Below, piece by piece: positions 21,587 through 29,990 of a DNA stretch of 64,000 bases; the first letter of the stretch is position 1; each line of letters starts with the position of its first letter. The translations under genes were made by a program, and so were the position numbers. The stretch comes from Brevirhabdus pacifica (GTDB lineage: Bacteria; Pseudomonadota; Alphaproteobacteria; Rhodobacterales; Rhodobacteraceae). The stretch is from the NCBI RefSeq assembly GCF_002797755.1, contig NZ_PGFI01000011.1, positions 62,001 to 126,000 of the forward strand. Reading direction: 5' to 3'. The notes beneath the pieces were generated by a model. The model did not search any database. It had not been told where the DNA came from and was given only the letters and a program-made list of their open reading frames with translations.

Positions 21587-22971
21587 TCCGCCTCGGGTCG
21601 ATCGAGCTGGATCCTTCGGATCCCGCGGCGCTGGCCGTGCTGGTGATGGGCGGCGGGCTGTTGCTGATCCTTGTGCTTCTGCTGGCCTCGCTTCGGGCGG
21701 CGGGGCGGGCGGCGCGCGACAGCCGGCCTGTCCTGCGCTCGGTCGAGGATCTGGGCCGCGCGGTGCAGCACCTGGGCGCCGGTCAGCAACAGCTTGCCGG
21801 CAGCCTTCAGACCGTTTCGGATGCGCAATCGACGATCCAGGCCCAGACCATCCAGGTGATGGAGCGGCGCCTGTCCGAGGTGCAGAGCCGCATGAACGAG
21901 ACGCTGCATGCCAACGCCATGCGCTCGGCCCATGCGCTGAGCGAGATGCAGGAACGGATGAACGCGAGTCTTTCGGGCAGTTCCGAGAAGACCACCAAGT
22001 CATTGACCCAGCTGCAGGAGCGCCTGGCCACGATCGACCGGGCCCAGACCAATATCGAGAAGCTGTCGGGCGATGTCCTCAGCCTGCAGGACATCCTGTC
22101 CAACAAGCAGACCCGGGGTGCCTTCGGCGAGATCCAGTTGAACGACATCGTGGCAAAGGCGCTGCCAGCCGACAGCTTCACCATGCAGGCGACGCTGTCG
22201 AACGGGCGCCGGGCCGACTGTCTGATCCACCTGCCGAACCCTCCGGGGCCGATCGTCATCGACGCGAAATTTCCGCTTGAGGCCTACGAGGCGCTGGTCC
22301 GCGCCGAGGGGCGCGAGGAGGTGGCGCGGGCGCTGGCCGCCCTGCGCCAGGCCGTGCGCGTCCATATCCGCGCCATCGCCGAGCGGTACCTGGTCGAGGG
22401 CGAGACCGCTGACGGCGCCCTGATGTTCCTGCCGTCCGAGGCGGTCTATGCCGAGCTTCATTCCCGCCTGCCCGAGGTTGTGCGAGAGGGGTTCGCGGCG
22501 CGGGTCTGGATCGTTTCGCCCACCACCTGCATGGCGACGCTGAACACGATGCGGGCGATCCTGAAGGACGCGCGGATGCGCGAACAGGCGGGCGCGATAC
22601 GTGCCACCCTCAAGCATTTGCACCGCGACGTGGAGTTGATCGTCGAGCGGGTGGGCAAGCTCGATACCCATTTCCGCCAGGCGCGCGCCGATCTCGACGG
22701 GATCGGGACGGCGGCCGAGCGGGCCGGCAAACGGGCGCAGAAGCTGGACAATTTCGATTTCGAGGAATTGTCGGTCGAGGCCGTTGCAGCACCGCAGACC
22801 CCGGCGCCCCGTCAGATGCCACCGATGGGAGAGGCGGCGGCGGAAACGCAGGGAGAGGAAGCAGAAATGCGGACCGCGCCGGCCTCGGCCCCTGAGCCAG
22901 ATGACGGCGACCGGGCGGATCCCGCCCCTGTCCGCCGGGCGCCGCCGCTGATCCTGCGGGACGGGCGCTGA
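21583..22971 (+). CDS. rmuC: DNA recombination protein RmuC
   Basis: 462 residues. One N-terminal membrane helix ([21 protein letters not shown]), then a long coiled coil with many Gln/Ser (about residues 50-165), then the PD-(D/E)XK-like RmuC domain: [27 protein letters not shown], and [12 protein letters not shown]. RmuC limits recombination at inverted repeats and is probably a nuclease. The C-terminal ~60 residues are acidic and Pro/Ala rich. Coupled to mutL. Confidence 0.93.
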   Translation: MIRLGSIELDPSDPAALAVLVMGGGLLLILVLLLASLRAAGRAARDSRPVLRSVEDLGRAVQHLGAGQQQLAGSLQTVSDAQSTIQAQTIQVMERRLSEVQSRMNETLHANAMRSAHALSEMQERMNASLSGSSEKTTKSLTQLQERLATIDRAQTNIEKLSGDVLSLQDILSNKQTRGAFGEIQLNDIVAKALPADSFTMQATLSNGRRADCLIHLPNPPGPIVIDAKFPLEAYEALVRAEGREEVARALAALRQAVRVHIRAIAERYLVEGETADGALMFLPSEAVYAELHSRLPEVVREGFAARVWIVSPTTCMATLNTMRAILKDARMREQAGAIRATLKHLHRDVELIVERVGKLDTHFRQARADLDGIGTAAERAGKRAQKLDNFDFEELSVEAVAAPQTPAPRQMPPMGEAAAETQGEEAEMRTAPASAPEPDDGDRADPAPVRRAPPLILRDGR

Positions 22972-22999
22972 GGACCAAGGGCGGGCGCGCTGATCTGGA

Positions 23000-23695
23000 T
23001 CAGATGCCCATCAACCGCTGTGCCAGGCGCGGCAGCAGGCCGGTGAAGCGCAAGGGCGCGTCGGTGGCCGCGAGGCAGATGCAGGGCGCGCCCGGCTCGG
23101 CCACGGGGGTATGTTCCAGCTCGGGTGTGGCAAGCTCCAAGTCGCCGGGTCCGAAACGGTCCTCGCTGTCGCTGAAGGCACCCGACAGGACCAGCGTCAG
23201 TTCCAGCCCCCTGTGGCCATGGTCGGGCACGGCGCGCCCGCCGGGGATGTAGAGCAGCCGGGCCGAGGCATCGGGGCCGGTTTCCAGCACGGCCTGCCGG
23301 ATGCCGCCGCCCACCCGGCGCCACGGGATCGCGTCCATGCCCCCACCGACATAGGCCGCAAGCGGTTCGGGCAGGTCGGTGCCGGGGGCCGGGGGCGCGG
23401 GCGGTGCTGCCTCGGGCAGCGCCTGCGCCCGTTCAAGAACCTTTTCAAGTACCCCGTCCTGGTCCATGGCCGCCTCGTGACGGCCGCTGCCCCCCTCGGC
23501 CATCATCTCCAGAAGGGCGCCGCCAGTTTCCTCGTGGGCCGCAAGCTCGACCCGGCAGGTGTCGCACAGCGACACGTGGGTTGCGACCACCAGCGAGAAG
23601 GCCTCGGGTAGGGTTCCGGCGGCATGGGCCATCAGCAGGGCGGCGTCGGGGTGATGCCGGGGCGCGGGGCGGGGTGTCATGGCGCGTTCCTTCAT
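23000..23695 (-). CDS. chrR: ChrR-type zinc anti-sigma factor with cupin domain
   Basis: 231 residues. The N-terminal zinc anti-sigma domain has a ligand set equivalent to Rhodobacter sphaeroides ChrR: His15, then HVSLCDTC giving His40, Cys44 and Cys47, with the segment AAGTLPEAFSLVVATH almost identical to that protein. The C-terminal cupin domain (about 130-231) has GHRGLELTLVLSGAFSD and LEHTPV. In R. sphaeroides this protein holds sigma-E inactive until singlet oxygen appears. The ATG at 23695 overlaps the rpoE stop (ATGA); an internal ATG at 23680 is the alternative. Confidence 0.93.
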   Translation of the reverse strand: MKERAMTPRPAPRHHPDAALLMAHAAGTLPEAFSLVVATHVSLCDTCRVELAAHEETGGALLEMMAEGGSGRHEAAMDQDGVLEKVLERAQALPEAAPPAPPAPGTDLPEPLAAYVGGGMDAIPWRRVGGGIRQAVLETGPDASARLLYIPGGRAVPDHGHRGLELTLVLSGAFSDSEDRFGPGDLELATPELEHTPVAEPGAPCICLAATDAPLRFTGLLPRLAQRLMGI

Positions 23696-24303
23696 TCCCG
23701 GCCCATCGCGTGGCGCAGGCGGTCCAGCGCAAGCTTGGTCCGGGATTTGATCGTGCCCAGCGGCAGGCCGGTGCGGGCCGCGATCTGGGCATGGCTGAGA
23801 TCGCCGAAATAGGCCTGGACGATGACCTGCCGTTGGGCCTCGGGCAGGTCCGAGAGGGCCCGGGCAAGGCGTGCGGCATCCTGTTGCAGGGCCAGCGCCT
23901 CGGCGGCCTCGGGGGCGGCCTGGGGGCCCCAGGCAAGATCCTCGGCCTCGGGGCGACGTTCGCGCCGAAGCAGGTCGATCCGCCGGTTGCGGGCGATGGT
24001 GAAGATCCAGGCGGCAAGGCTGGCGCGCGCCGGGTCGAACTGTGCCGCCTTGCGCCAGACCGTCGCCATGACGTCCTGCATGCAATCCTCGGCGAGGGCA
24101 GGGACTGCGCCCGATTTGACCAGGTAGGCCTTCACCCGGGGGGCGAAGTGGCGAAAGACCTCGGCAAAGGCGGCGCGGTCGCCCCGGGCCACCCGCGCCA
24201 TCAGCGCGGCCCAGTCGGCTGGCGCGGACCGGGGCTGGCCGCCCGCCGCGGCGCCATCCCGCGCTGTGCGCTTGTCGCTCTTGTCTCTGCTGGCATCCTG
24301 CAT
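23692..24303 (-). CDS. rpoE: ECF sigma factor RpoE (ChrR-controlled)
   Basis: 203 residues. Region 2 has FRHFAPRVKAYLVKSG, QDVMATVWRKA and the DNA-melting IFTIARNRRIDLLRRE. Region 4 has LPEAQRQVIVQAYFGDLSHAQIA with GTIKSRTKLALDRLR. It directs transcription of photo-oxidative stress genes in relatives. The start at MQDASRDK is chosen because a sigma-E promoter (-10 at 24408-24412, start site near 24400) lies upstream, which excludes the ATG at 24402 and all further upstream ones. Cotranscribed with chrR. Confidence 0.93.
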   Translation of the reverse strand: MQDASRDKSDKRTARDGAAAGGQPRSAPADWAALMARVARGDRAAFAEVFRHFAPRVKAYLVKSGAVPALAEDCMQDVMATVWRKAAQFDPARASLAAWIFTIARNRRIDLLRRERRPEAEDLAWGPQAAPEAAEALALQQDAARLARALSDLPEAQRQVIVQAYFGDLSHAQIAARTGLPLGTIKSRTKLALDRLRHAMGRE

Positions 24304-24407
24304 GCTGGATGGTCCGCCTCTGCGTGCTTCGGCGACAGCATAGCTGCCCGGCGGCGGCGGGCCAGCCGTTTCCGAAGGATAGGTGTGCGCAGGTTGGATC
24401 ATGGAAC

Positions 24408-24436
24408 GGATACCGTCCGAAAGGTCGATCGGATCA
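24408..24436 (-). promoter_or_regulatory. Sigma-E promoter of rpoE-chrR
   Basis: On the minus strand TGATCC (24436-24431), 18 bases, then TATCC (24412-24408). This matches the sigma-E consensus known from Rhodobacter sphaeroides (TGATCC -35 with about 18-base spacing) and implies autoregulation. The expected start site is near 24400, giving a leader of about 100 bases. Confidence 0.75.
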
Positions 24437-24445
24437 ATCTTTTTG

Positions 24446-24474
24446 TGATCCGGGCGGGCGACAGTGGCGTATCC
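24446..24474 (+). promoter_or_regulatory. Sigma-E promoter of the FAD oxidoreductase-DUF1365-DUF3833-SDR operon
   Basis: On the plus strand TGATCC (24446-24451), exactly 18 bases, then TATCC (24470-24474). It mirrors the rpoE promoter; the two -35 boxes are nine bases apart. The start codon chosen for the downstream gene lies 29 bases past the -10. Confidence 0.75.
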
Positions 24475-24502
24475 CCGGGGAACCCAACAGGCAGGATCAG
24501 GC

Positions 24503-25825
24503 ATGCCCTTTGAAAAACAGACTATTCCGCCGCGCCGGATTGCGGTGATCGGCGGCGGCATATCCGGTCTGGGGGCGGCCCATGCCCTTTCGGGAAGCAA
24601 CGCCGTGGTGCTTTACGAGGCGGGCGCGCGCCTGGGCGGGCATGCGCGCACGGTGTTGGCGGGGCGCAATGGCGACCAGCCCGTCGACACGGGCTTCATC
24701 GTCTTCAACCGCGTCAACTACCCCCACCTGGTGCGCCTCTTCGAGGCGCTGCAGGTCCCCACAGTGCCCAGCGACATGAGCTTTGCCGCCTCGATCGACG
24801 GGGGGCGCATCGAATACGGGCTGCGCAGCCTTGCCACCCTCTGTGCCCAGCCCCGCAACCTGCTGCGCCCCGCCTTCCTGCGGATGGTGAACGACGTGCG
24901 CCGCTTCAACGCCCAGGCGGTCGAGCGGGCGCGCGACGACGAAAAGACCATCGGCGAGCTTCTGGACGAGATGGGCATGGGCCCCTGGTTCCGCGACTAT
25001 TACCTGGCGCCACTTTCGGGCGCGATCTGGTCCACCCCGACCGAGCGGATCCTGAAATTTCCCGCCCGTTCGCTGGTGCAGTTTTTCCAGAACCACGCCC
25101 TGCTCAGCCACACGGGCCAGCACCAGTGGTGGACGGTCAAGGGCGGCTCGATCCAGTATGTCAGCCGGCTTGAGGCCGCCCTGCTACGCGCCGGTGTCCA
25201 CATCCGTCTGAACAGTCCCGTGGGTTCCGTCAGCCGCGACGGCGACGTGATCCGCATCCGGGACCGGGAAGGCAACCTCGACATATTCGACGAGGTGGTG
25301 ATGGCCACCCATTCCGACGACAGCCTGGCTATGCTGGCCGATGCCGACGAGCGTGAGCGGGCGGCCCTGGGCGCGGTGCGCTATCAGCCGAACGAGGCGG
25401 TGCTTCATGCCGACAGCTCGGTCATGCCCCGCCGCCGCAGTTGCTGGTCCAGCTGGAACTATACCGAGGAGCGGGGCCGCACCGCCGAGCGTATTGATCT
25501 GACCTACTGGATGAACTCGCTCCAGCCCATCCCACTGGACGATCCGCTGTTCGTCACCCTCAACTCCCAGCGCACGATCCGCGAGGATCTTGTCCATGAC
25601 CGCACCATCTTCCGCCATCCGGTCTTTGACCGCGCCGCGATCGAGGCGCAGACTGCGATCCGGGGCTTCAACGGCGCCCGGCGCACCTGGTTCTGCGGTG
25701 CCTGGATGCGCAACGGATTTCACGAGGACGGGCTGGCCAGCGCAATGGATGTGATCGACGGGATGATGGGCGCCGGTGCCGGCCACGCGGGGCGGGCACA
25801 GGATGCGCGGGCGGCATGCCTCTGA
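24503..25825 (+). CDS. NAD(P)/FAD-dependent oxidoreductase (amine-oxidase-like flavoprotein)
   Basis: 440 residues. The N-terminal dinucleotide fold is clear: RRIAVIGGGISGLGAAHAL, followed by GGHARTV and PVDTGFIVFN. The C-terminal FCGAWMRNGFHEDGLASAMD block closes the FAD site. It belongs to the family found beside rpoE-chrR and cyclopropane/furan fatty acid genes in Rhodobacterales; substrates are not well defined. The ATG at 24503 has AGGATCAGG upstream and lies after the sigma-E promoter; a longer frame from 24464 would begin before the -10 element. First gene of the operon; overlaps the next by ten bases. Confidence 0.87.
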   Translation: MPFEKQTIPPRRIAVIGGGISGLGAAHALSGSNAVVLYEAGARLGGHARTVLAGRNGDQPVDTGFIVFNRVNYPHLVRLFEALQVPTVPSDMSFAASIDGGRIEYGLRSLATLCAQPRNLLRPAFLRMVNDVRRFNAQAVERARDDEKTIGELLDEMGMGPWFRDYYLAPLSGAIWSTPTERILKFPARSLVQFFQNHALLSHTGQHQWWTVKGGSIQYVSRLEAALLRAGVHIRLNSPVGSVSRDGDVIRIRDREGNLDIFDEVVMATHSDDSLAMLADADERERAALGAVRYQPNEAVLHADSSVMPRRRSCWSSWNYTEERGRTAERIDLTYWMNSLQPIPLDDPLFVTLNSQRTIREDLVHDRTIFRHPVFDRAAIEAQTAIRGFNGARRTWFCGAWMRNGFHEDGLASAMDVIDGMMGAGAGHAGRAQDARAACL

Positions 25826-26628
25826 CGCCGCAGGTCATACCGGGCCGGACCTTCCACGCCCGGCATGGCGCGATCGCCAACCGCTTCTCCTACGGGGTGG
25901 ACTATGTCCTGCTGGACGCCGAGGCGCCGGTGCCCGCACCCCGGCACGGCGGGCCGCGCCTTTTCTCGCGCAACCGCGCCAACCTGACCTCGCTTCACGA
26001 CGTGGACCACGGGGGACGGCGTGGCGCGGAGCGCGGCGCCACTTGGGTGCGCGAGGTCGCCGAGGCGGAGGGCCTGTCCGGGATCACCGCCGGGCCGGTC
26101 CACCTTCTGGCCCAGCCGCGCGTTCTTGGCCATGTCTTCAACCCCGTCTGCTTCTGGCTGCTGCACGATAATCAGAAGCGGCTGCGCGCCGTGATCGCAG
26201 AGGTCAACAACACCTTCGGGGACCGCCATTCCTACCTCTGCCTGCGCGAGGACCGGGGCGTCATCACCGGCCAGGACGTGTTGCGCGCCCGCAAGATCTT
26301 CCATGTCTCGCCCTTCCAGCGCATCGCCGGCGACTATGCGTTCCGCTTTGACATCAGGGCCGAAAGGGTGGCGATCAGCATCGACTTCCGCGATCCGGGG
26401 GCGGCGGAGGGCACGCCGGGCGATACCGGTGCCGGCGGGGTCCTGGCGACGCTGGCCGGACCGCGCCTGCCCCTGACGGATCGGGCGATCCTCGCCGCCA
26501 TGTGGCGGCGGCCCTTCGGCTCGCGCCGGGTGCTGGCACTGATCTTCTGGCAGGCGGCGCGGCTGCGGGCGCGGGGCGCGCGCTACCTCAGAAGGCCGGC
26601 GCCCCCGGAACACGAGGTCAGCCGATGA
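25816..26628 (+). CDS. DUF1365 domain-containing protein
   Basis: 270 residues. Family blocks: FSYGVDYVLLD, LFSRNRANLTSLHDVDHG, LLAQPRVLGHVFNPVCFWLLHD, AEVNNTFGDRHSYL and KIFHVSPFQ. DUF1365 genes regularly follow the FAD oxidoreductase and precede a cyclopropane-fatty-acid-synthase-like gene; a role in lipid modification under photo-oxidative stress is inferred. No such methyltransferase follows here. The start overlaps the preceding gene and the stop overlaps the following small ORF (ATGA). Confidence 0.88.
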   Translation: MPLTPQVIPGRTFHARHGAIANRFSYGVDYVLLDAEAPVPAPRHGGPRLFSRNRANLTSLHDVDHGGRRGAERGATWVREVAEAEGLSGITAGPVHLLAQPRVLGHVFNPVCFWLLHDNQKRLRAVIAEVNNTFGDRHSYLCLREDRGVITGQDVLRARKIFHVSPFQRIAGDYAFRFDIRAERVAISIDFRDPGAAEGTPGDTGAGGVLATLAGPRLPLTDRAILAAMWRRPFGSRRVLALIFWQAARLRARGARYLRRPAPPEHEVSR

Positions 26629-26807
26629 GCGTGGCCCCGGTCGACATCCCAGCAAAATCAATGGCAAACACGGAACCCGCCCGGGTCGCTACGCGTTGGC
26701 CTTCCGACGGAGGCCCGCAGCCGGATCGAGCGGATCAAGCCAAGACCCCGTCGAAGCCTGAAACCCCACCAGACGGCCGCAAGTGCCGGAGGAGACTGGA
26801 TCTTTGA
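26625..26807 (+). CDS. 60-residue coupled ORF, possible remnant of deleted operon genes
   Basis: The ATG overlaps the DUF1365 stop (ATGA) and its own TGA overlaps the TTG start of the DUF3833 gene (TTGA), so it is fully embedded in the coupled translation of the operon. The product is hydrophilic, rich in Pro/Asp/Arg, and has no recognisable domain. In related genomes a fatty-acid-synthase-like methyltransferase and a major-facilitator transporter usually occupy this place; the ORF could be the joined ends of such genes. It could equally be a non-coding spacer. No function is proposed. Confidence 0.4.
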   Translation: MSVAPVDIPAKSMANTEPARVATRWPSDGGPQPDRADQAKTPSKPETPPDGRKCRRRLDL

Positions 26808-27361
26808 CGTTCTTTCTGGCGCTCATAGCCGGATTCGCCCTTGGCCTGTTCGCGGTCTGGGTCTGGCACCTGAACTTCGGGTTCCGGTCGCAGCGTGCCG
26901 GGGATTACGCCCATCTTGGGCCCGACTTCGACCTTCGCAGGCTGTTTGACGGGACCATCCAGTGCGACGGCGTGATCTACGGGCCGGCAGGGCAGGTCGT
27001 CTCTCGGTTCATGGCCAGGATGATCTGCACCTGGGACGGCAACATCGGCCATATCGACGAGGTCTTTCACTATGACGGTGGCGAGGTGCAGCATCGTTCC
27101 TGGGATGTGACCCTACAGCCGGACGGCACCATGACCGCCACCGCGCCGGACATCCTGGGCATCGCCTGGGGCCAGCAGTCGGGTTCGGCCATGTGCCTGC
27201 GTTACCGGTTGCAACTGCCCGAGGATTCGGGCGGTCACGTGCTGCGGGCGACCGACTGGATGTACCTGCTGGAGAACGGGGTGATCGTGAACCGCTCCCA
27301 GTTCCGCAAGTTCGGGGTCAAGGTCGCGGAGCTGGTTGCCACCATGAGGAAAGTGCCATGA
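26804..27361 (+). CDS. DUF3833 domain-containing protein
   Basis: 185 residues from a TTG start preceded by GGAGGA at 26788-26793; an upstream in-frame GTG overlaps that ribosome site and is less likely. One N-terminal membrane helix (FFLALIAGFALGLFAVWVW) then a DUF3833 domain with DLRRLFDGTIQCDGVIYG, WDVTLQPDGTM and YLLENGVIVNRSQFRKFGVKVAELV. These lipocalin-like envelope proteins are of unknown function and travel with the sigma-E operon. Overlaps the SDR start by four bases. Confidence 0.85.
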   Translation: MTFFLALIAGFALGLFAVWVWHLNFGFRSQRAGDYAHLGPDFDLRRLFDGTIQCDGVIYGPAGQVVSRFMARMICTWDGNIGHIDEVFHYDGGEVQHRSWDVTLQPDGTMTATAPDILGIAWGQQSGSAMCLRYRLQLPEDSGGHVLRATDWMYLLENGVIVNRSQFRKFGVKVAELVATMRKVP

Positions 27362-28122
27362 GCGAAGCCGGAAACGAAGCGCCCGTTGGCCCGACCGCCC
27401 TGGTCGACAGAACCTACTGGATCGTCGGGGCAAGCGAAGGGCTGGGCCGCGCCCTTGCCCACAGGCTCAGCCGCATGGGGGCGCGGCTGGTGGTCTCGGC
27501 CCGTTCGGCCGAGCGGCTGGAGTCGCTGGTCGCGGAGTTGCCGGGCCGGGCCAGGGCAGAGGTGATAGACGTGCGCGACCGCGCCTCGGTCGCCGATGCC
27601 GCCAAACGTGTCGGGCCTGTCGACGGGTTGATCTACATGGCCGGCGTCTACTGGCCCATGAGCGCGCAAACACTCGATGCCGAACAGCTGGAAAGCATGT
27701 GCGACATCAACTTCACCGGCGCCGCCCGCTGCGTCGCCGAGGCTCTGCCGGCGATGGTGGCGCGTGACGCGGGCCATATCGTCCTGGTCGGCAGTCTGTC
27801 GGGCTTCCGGGGTCTGCCCGGCGCCACGGGCTACGGCGCCTCCAAGGCGGGGGTGATGTACCTTGCCGAGGGGCTGCGCGCCGACCTGCGCGGCAGCGGT
27901 ATCCGGGTGCAACTGGCCAACCCCGGCTTCATCCGCACCCGCCTGACAGACAAGAACAATTTTTCCATGCCCTTCATGATGGAGCCTGACGAGGCCGCCG
28001 GCCAGATCGTCGAGCTGATGATGAGCGATGCGTTCGCGCGCTCCTTCCCGGCGGCCTTCTCCTGGCTCTTCCGTGGCAGCCGCTTCCTGCCCGACTGGCT
28101 TTACTACCGCCTCGTGGGCTGA
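27358..28122 (+). CDS. Short-chain dehydrogenase/reductase
   Basis: 254 residues. NAD(P)-binding motif GASEGLGRALA at about residues 23-33, the MAGVYW segment replacing the usual NNAG, catalytic Ser in VLVGSLSG, and catalytic YxxxK in GYGASKAG. The C terminus is hydrophobic/aromatic (SWLFRGSRFLPDWLYYRL), suggesting membrane contact. Substrate unknown. Last gene of the sigma-E operon; a GGAAC-type promoter for the following genes begins 19 bases past its stop. Confidence 0.9.
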   Translation: MSEAGNEAPVGPTALVDRTYWIVGASEGLGRALAHRLSRMGARLVVSARSAERLESLVAELPGRARAEVIDVRDRASVADAAKRVGPVDGLIYMAGVYWPMSAQTLDAEQLESMCDINFTGAARCVAEALPAMVARDAGHIVLVGSLSGFRGLPGATGYGASKAGVMYLAEGLRADLRGSGIRVQLANPGFIRTRLTDKNNFSMPFMMEPDEAAGQIVELMMSDAFARSFPAAFSWLFRGSRFLPDWLYYRLVG

Positions 28123-28140
28123 CGCAGGCAGGGCGCCGGG

Positions 28141-28166
28141 GGAACCCGCCGCGCCGTTGCGGCGTT
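28141..28166 (+). promoter_or_regulatory. Candidate EcfG-type promoter upstream of the PLDc_N gene
   Basis: GGAAC, 17 bases, CGTT: exact agreement with the general-stress sigma factor consensus of alphaproteobacteria. The leader to the next start codon would be about 150 bases. The spacer contains a GC-rich palindrome, so chance agreement is somewhat more likely here than at the other sites. Confidence 0.6.
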
Positions 28167-28324
28167 CACAGACTGGACGACCGCCTTCGCGGTTGGACGG
28201 GGACCGGCGATCAGGGTCACGCAGGACGGGCGCCGCCCCAGGGCGGGCCCTGCACGCGGCACCGCGCCAAGCCCCTTCCACCCGATCCCGGAGCGTCCGG
28301 AAATAATATTGGAAGGAACGCGGC

Positions 28325-28516
28325 ATGTTAGAAGTTGGTGGAATTGGTGGGCTTATCCTGCTGGTGCTGGATATCTGGGCGATCGTGTCGATCATCGGGT
28401 CGGGCGCCTCGACCGGCAGCAAGGTGCTGTGGGTCCTTCTGGTGGTGCTGCTGCCGCTGATCGGCTTCATCATCTGGCTTCTTGCCGGACCCAAATCCTC
28501 GGCCGCCAAGATCTGA
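28325..28516 (+). CDS. PLDc_N domain membrane peptide
   Basis: 63 residues with two membrane helices (IGGLILLVLDIWAIVSII and KVLWVLLVVLLPLIGFIIWLLAG). The pattern matches the phospholipase D nuclease N-terminal domain, the membrane anchor of cardiolipin synthases, here as a free-standing peptide. GGAAGGAAC precedes the ATG. Role unknown; free PLDc_N peptides are common members of envelope-stress and general-stress regulons. Followed eight bases later by the YihY gene. Confidence 0.85.
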   Translation: MLEVGGIGGLILLVLDIWAIVSIIGSGASTGSKVLWVLLVVLLPLIGFIIWLLAGPKSSAAKI

Positions 28517-28524
28517 TCCCGCCG

Positions 28525-29448
28525 ATGGCACTGCCTGTCGATCACGATTGGCATGTCTGGTGGGCAACGCTGAGGGCGGTCCGTGTCACCATGGATCGCA
28601 AGAACCTGGGCCTGATCGCCGCGGGCGTCGGCTTTTTCGCCATGCTCGCGGTGTTTCCCGCCCTGGCCGCGCTGATCGCGCTGCTGGGGCTGGGCGTCGA
28701 CCCGCAGGTGGTCGGCAACCTGATTGAGCCCTTGGAAGAGGTCTTTCCGCCCCAAATCTACGATCTGCTGCGCGACCAGCTGTCCACCCTTGCCATGGCA
28801 AGCGAGGGCACGCTGGGTTGGACGACGGTCGTGTCGACCGTGGCGGCGATCTGGTCGGCGCGGGCCGGGGTTTCGGCCCTGCTGCGCGGCCTTAACGCCA
28901 CCTATCGCGAATCCAACCGGGTGGGGGTGACACGCCTGGTGAGCACCCTGTCGATGACGGCGGCAGCGGGGGCCTTTGTAATCGCGGCGCTCGGCGCCAT
29001 AGTGGTGGTGCCGGCAGTTCTCGCGGTCATTCCGCTTGGGCCCTACACGGCGATGACGGTCGCGATTTTGCGTTGGTTCATCGCGGGGGCCGTGCTGGTG
29101 GCGGGGCTGGGCATCATCTACAAGCTGGGGCCCAATCGCCGCGCCGCCAAGGCCGGCTGGGTCACCCCGGGCGCCGTCGTGGCGGCCGTGCTGTGGGTGG
29201 CAGTCAGCTGGCTGCTGTCGACCTACCTGGCCAACTTCCCCCGTTACAACGAGGTCTACGGCTCCATCGGGGCGGCCGTCTCCATGCTGCTGTGGTTCTA
29301 CCTGTCGGCCTACGTGGTGCTTCTGGGCGCCACGCTCAACGCTGAGCTGGAGCTGCGGACATGGGCCGACACCACCGTCGGCCCCGATCGTCCCATGGGG
29401 CAGCGCGGCGCCGAGGTGGCGGATCGCTATATCGAGGTCGATGACTGA
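28525..29448 (+). CDS. YihY/BrkB family inner membrane protein
   Basis: 307 residues with about six membrane helices. Family marks include GVGFFAMLAVFPALAALIALLG, RGLNATYRE, NFPRYNEVYGSIGAAVSMLLWFYLSAYVVLLGATLNAELE. Once annotated as ribonuclease BN, the family is now regarded as membrane proteins of unknown function, with a predicted transport role. It follows the PLDc_N peptide gene and may share its stress promoter. Confidence 0.9.
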   Translation: MALPVDHDWHVWWATLRAVRVTMDRKNLGLIAAGVGFFAMLAVFPALAALIALLGLGVDPQVVGNLIEPLEEVFPPQIYDLLRDQLSTLAMASEGTLGWTTVVSTVAAIWSARAGVSALLRGLNATYRESNRVGVTRLVSTLSMTAAAGAFVIAALGAIVVVPAVLAVIPLGPYTAMTVAILRWFIAGAVLVAGLGIIYKLGPNRRAAKAGWVTPGAVVAAVLWVAVSWLLSTYLANFPRYNEVYGSIGAAVSMLLWFYLSAYVVLLGATLNAELELRTWADTTVGPDRPMGQRGAEVADRYIEVDD

Positions 29449-29456
29449 TCCCGGGC

Positions 29457-29482
29457 GGAACCCGGCCCGGCGCGCGAACGTT
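29457..29482 (+). promoter_or_regulatory. Candidate EcfG-type promoter upstream of the host attachment/topoisomerase IB genes
   Basis: GGAAC, 17 bases, CGTT, starting nine bases after the YihY stop codon. The expected start site near 29490 gives a leader of about 40 bases with GGAGAAG before the ATG. Confidence 0.72.
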
Positions 29483-29531
29483 CCAAGACAGAGCCTCAAC
29501 CGGGGCGCGAACAGTTCATAGGAGAAGCGTC

Positions 29532-29990
29532 ATGCCTGAGATGAAGAATGGAACCTGGGTCGTGGTGACGGACAGCGAAAAGGCCCTGATCCTCGTCAAC
29601 GACGGTGACGCCGAGTATCCCAACCTGAACGTCTGGCGCAAGGAAACCCAGGACAACCCGCCCACCCGTGATCAGGCGGCCAACCGGCCCGGCCGTTTCA
29701 ACGACGGCCCCTCGCCCCAGCGCTCTGCCGTGGCCGACACCGACTGGCACGAGCTGGCCAAGGAACGCTTCGCCGAGGATCTCGCCGAGATCCTCAACGA
29801 ACAGGCCCTGAAGCAGGGGTTCGAGCGGCTTGTCCTGGTCGCCGGCCCCTCGGTGCTGGGCAACCTGCGCAAGGCGCTGCACGCCGAGGTCGAGAAGCGG
29901 ATCATCTTCGAGTTGGACAAGAACCTTGCCGGCCAGCCCATGGACGAGATCGAGCGGCACATCCAGGACGCGATGGGAAATGCCGCCTGA
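29532..29990 (+). CDS. Host attachment family protein
   Basis: 152 residues. The family pattern is visible: NGTWVVVTDSEKALILVND at the N terminus, NRPGRFNDG in the middle, and FAEDLAEILNEQA, RLVLVAGPSVLGNLRKAL, EVEKRIIFELDKNLAGQPMDEIERHI. The name comes from an early link to plant-surface attachment; the fold resembles eRF1/Pelota-type domains and the actual function is unknown. GSR regulons often include this family. It overlaps the topoisomerase start by eleven bases. Confidence 0.88.
   Translation: MPEMKNGTWVVVTDSEKALILVNDGDAEYPNLNVWRKETQDNPPTRDQAANRPGRFNDGPSPQRSAVADTDWHELAKERFAEDLAEILNEQALKQGFERLVLVAGPSVLGNLRKALHAEVEKRIIFELDKNLAGQPMDEIERHIQDAMGNAA

Noticed and set aside
18815-22003. A minus-strand open frame of about 1060 codons opposite the second M16 gene and mutL
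   Set aside because: Antisense shadow across two well-supported genes and the gap between them; composition is Arg/Pro/Gly rich with no recognisable family.
23692-24402. RpoE starting at the ATG at 24402 or further upstream
   Set aside because: The sigma-E promoter -10 at 24408-24412 would put the transcript start at or after that codon; a start at 24303 fits both the promoter and the size of homologues.
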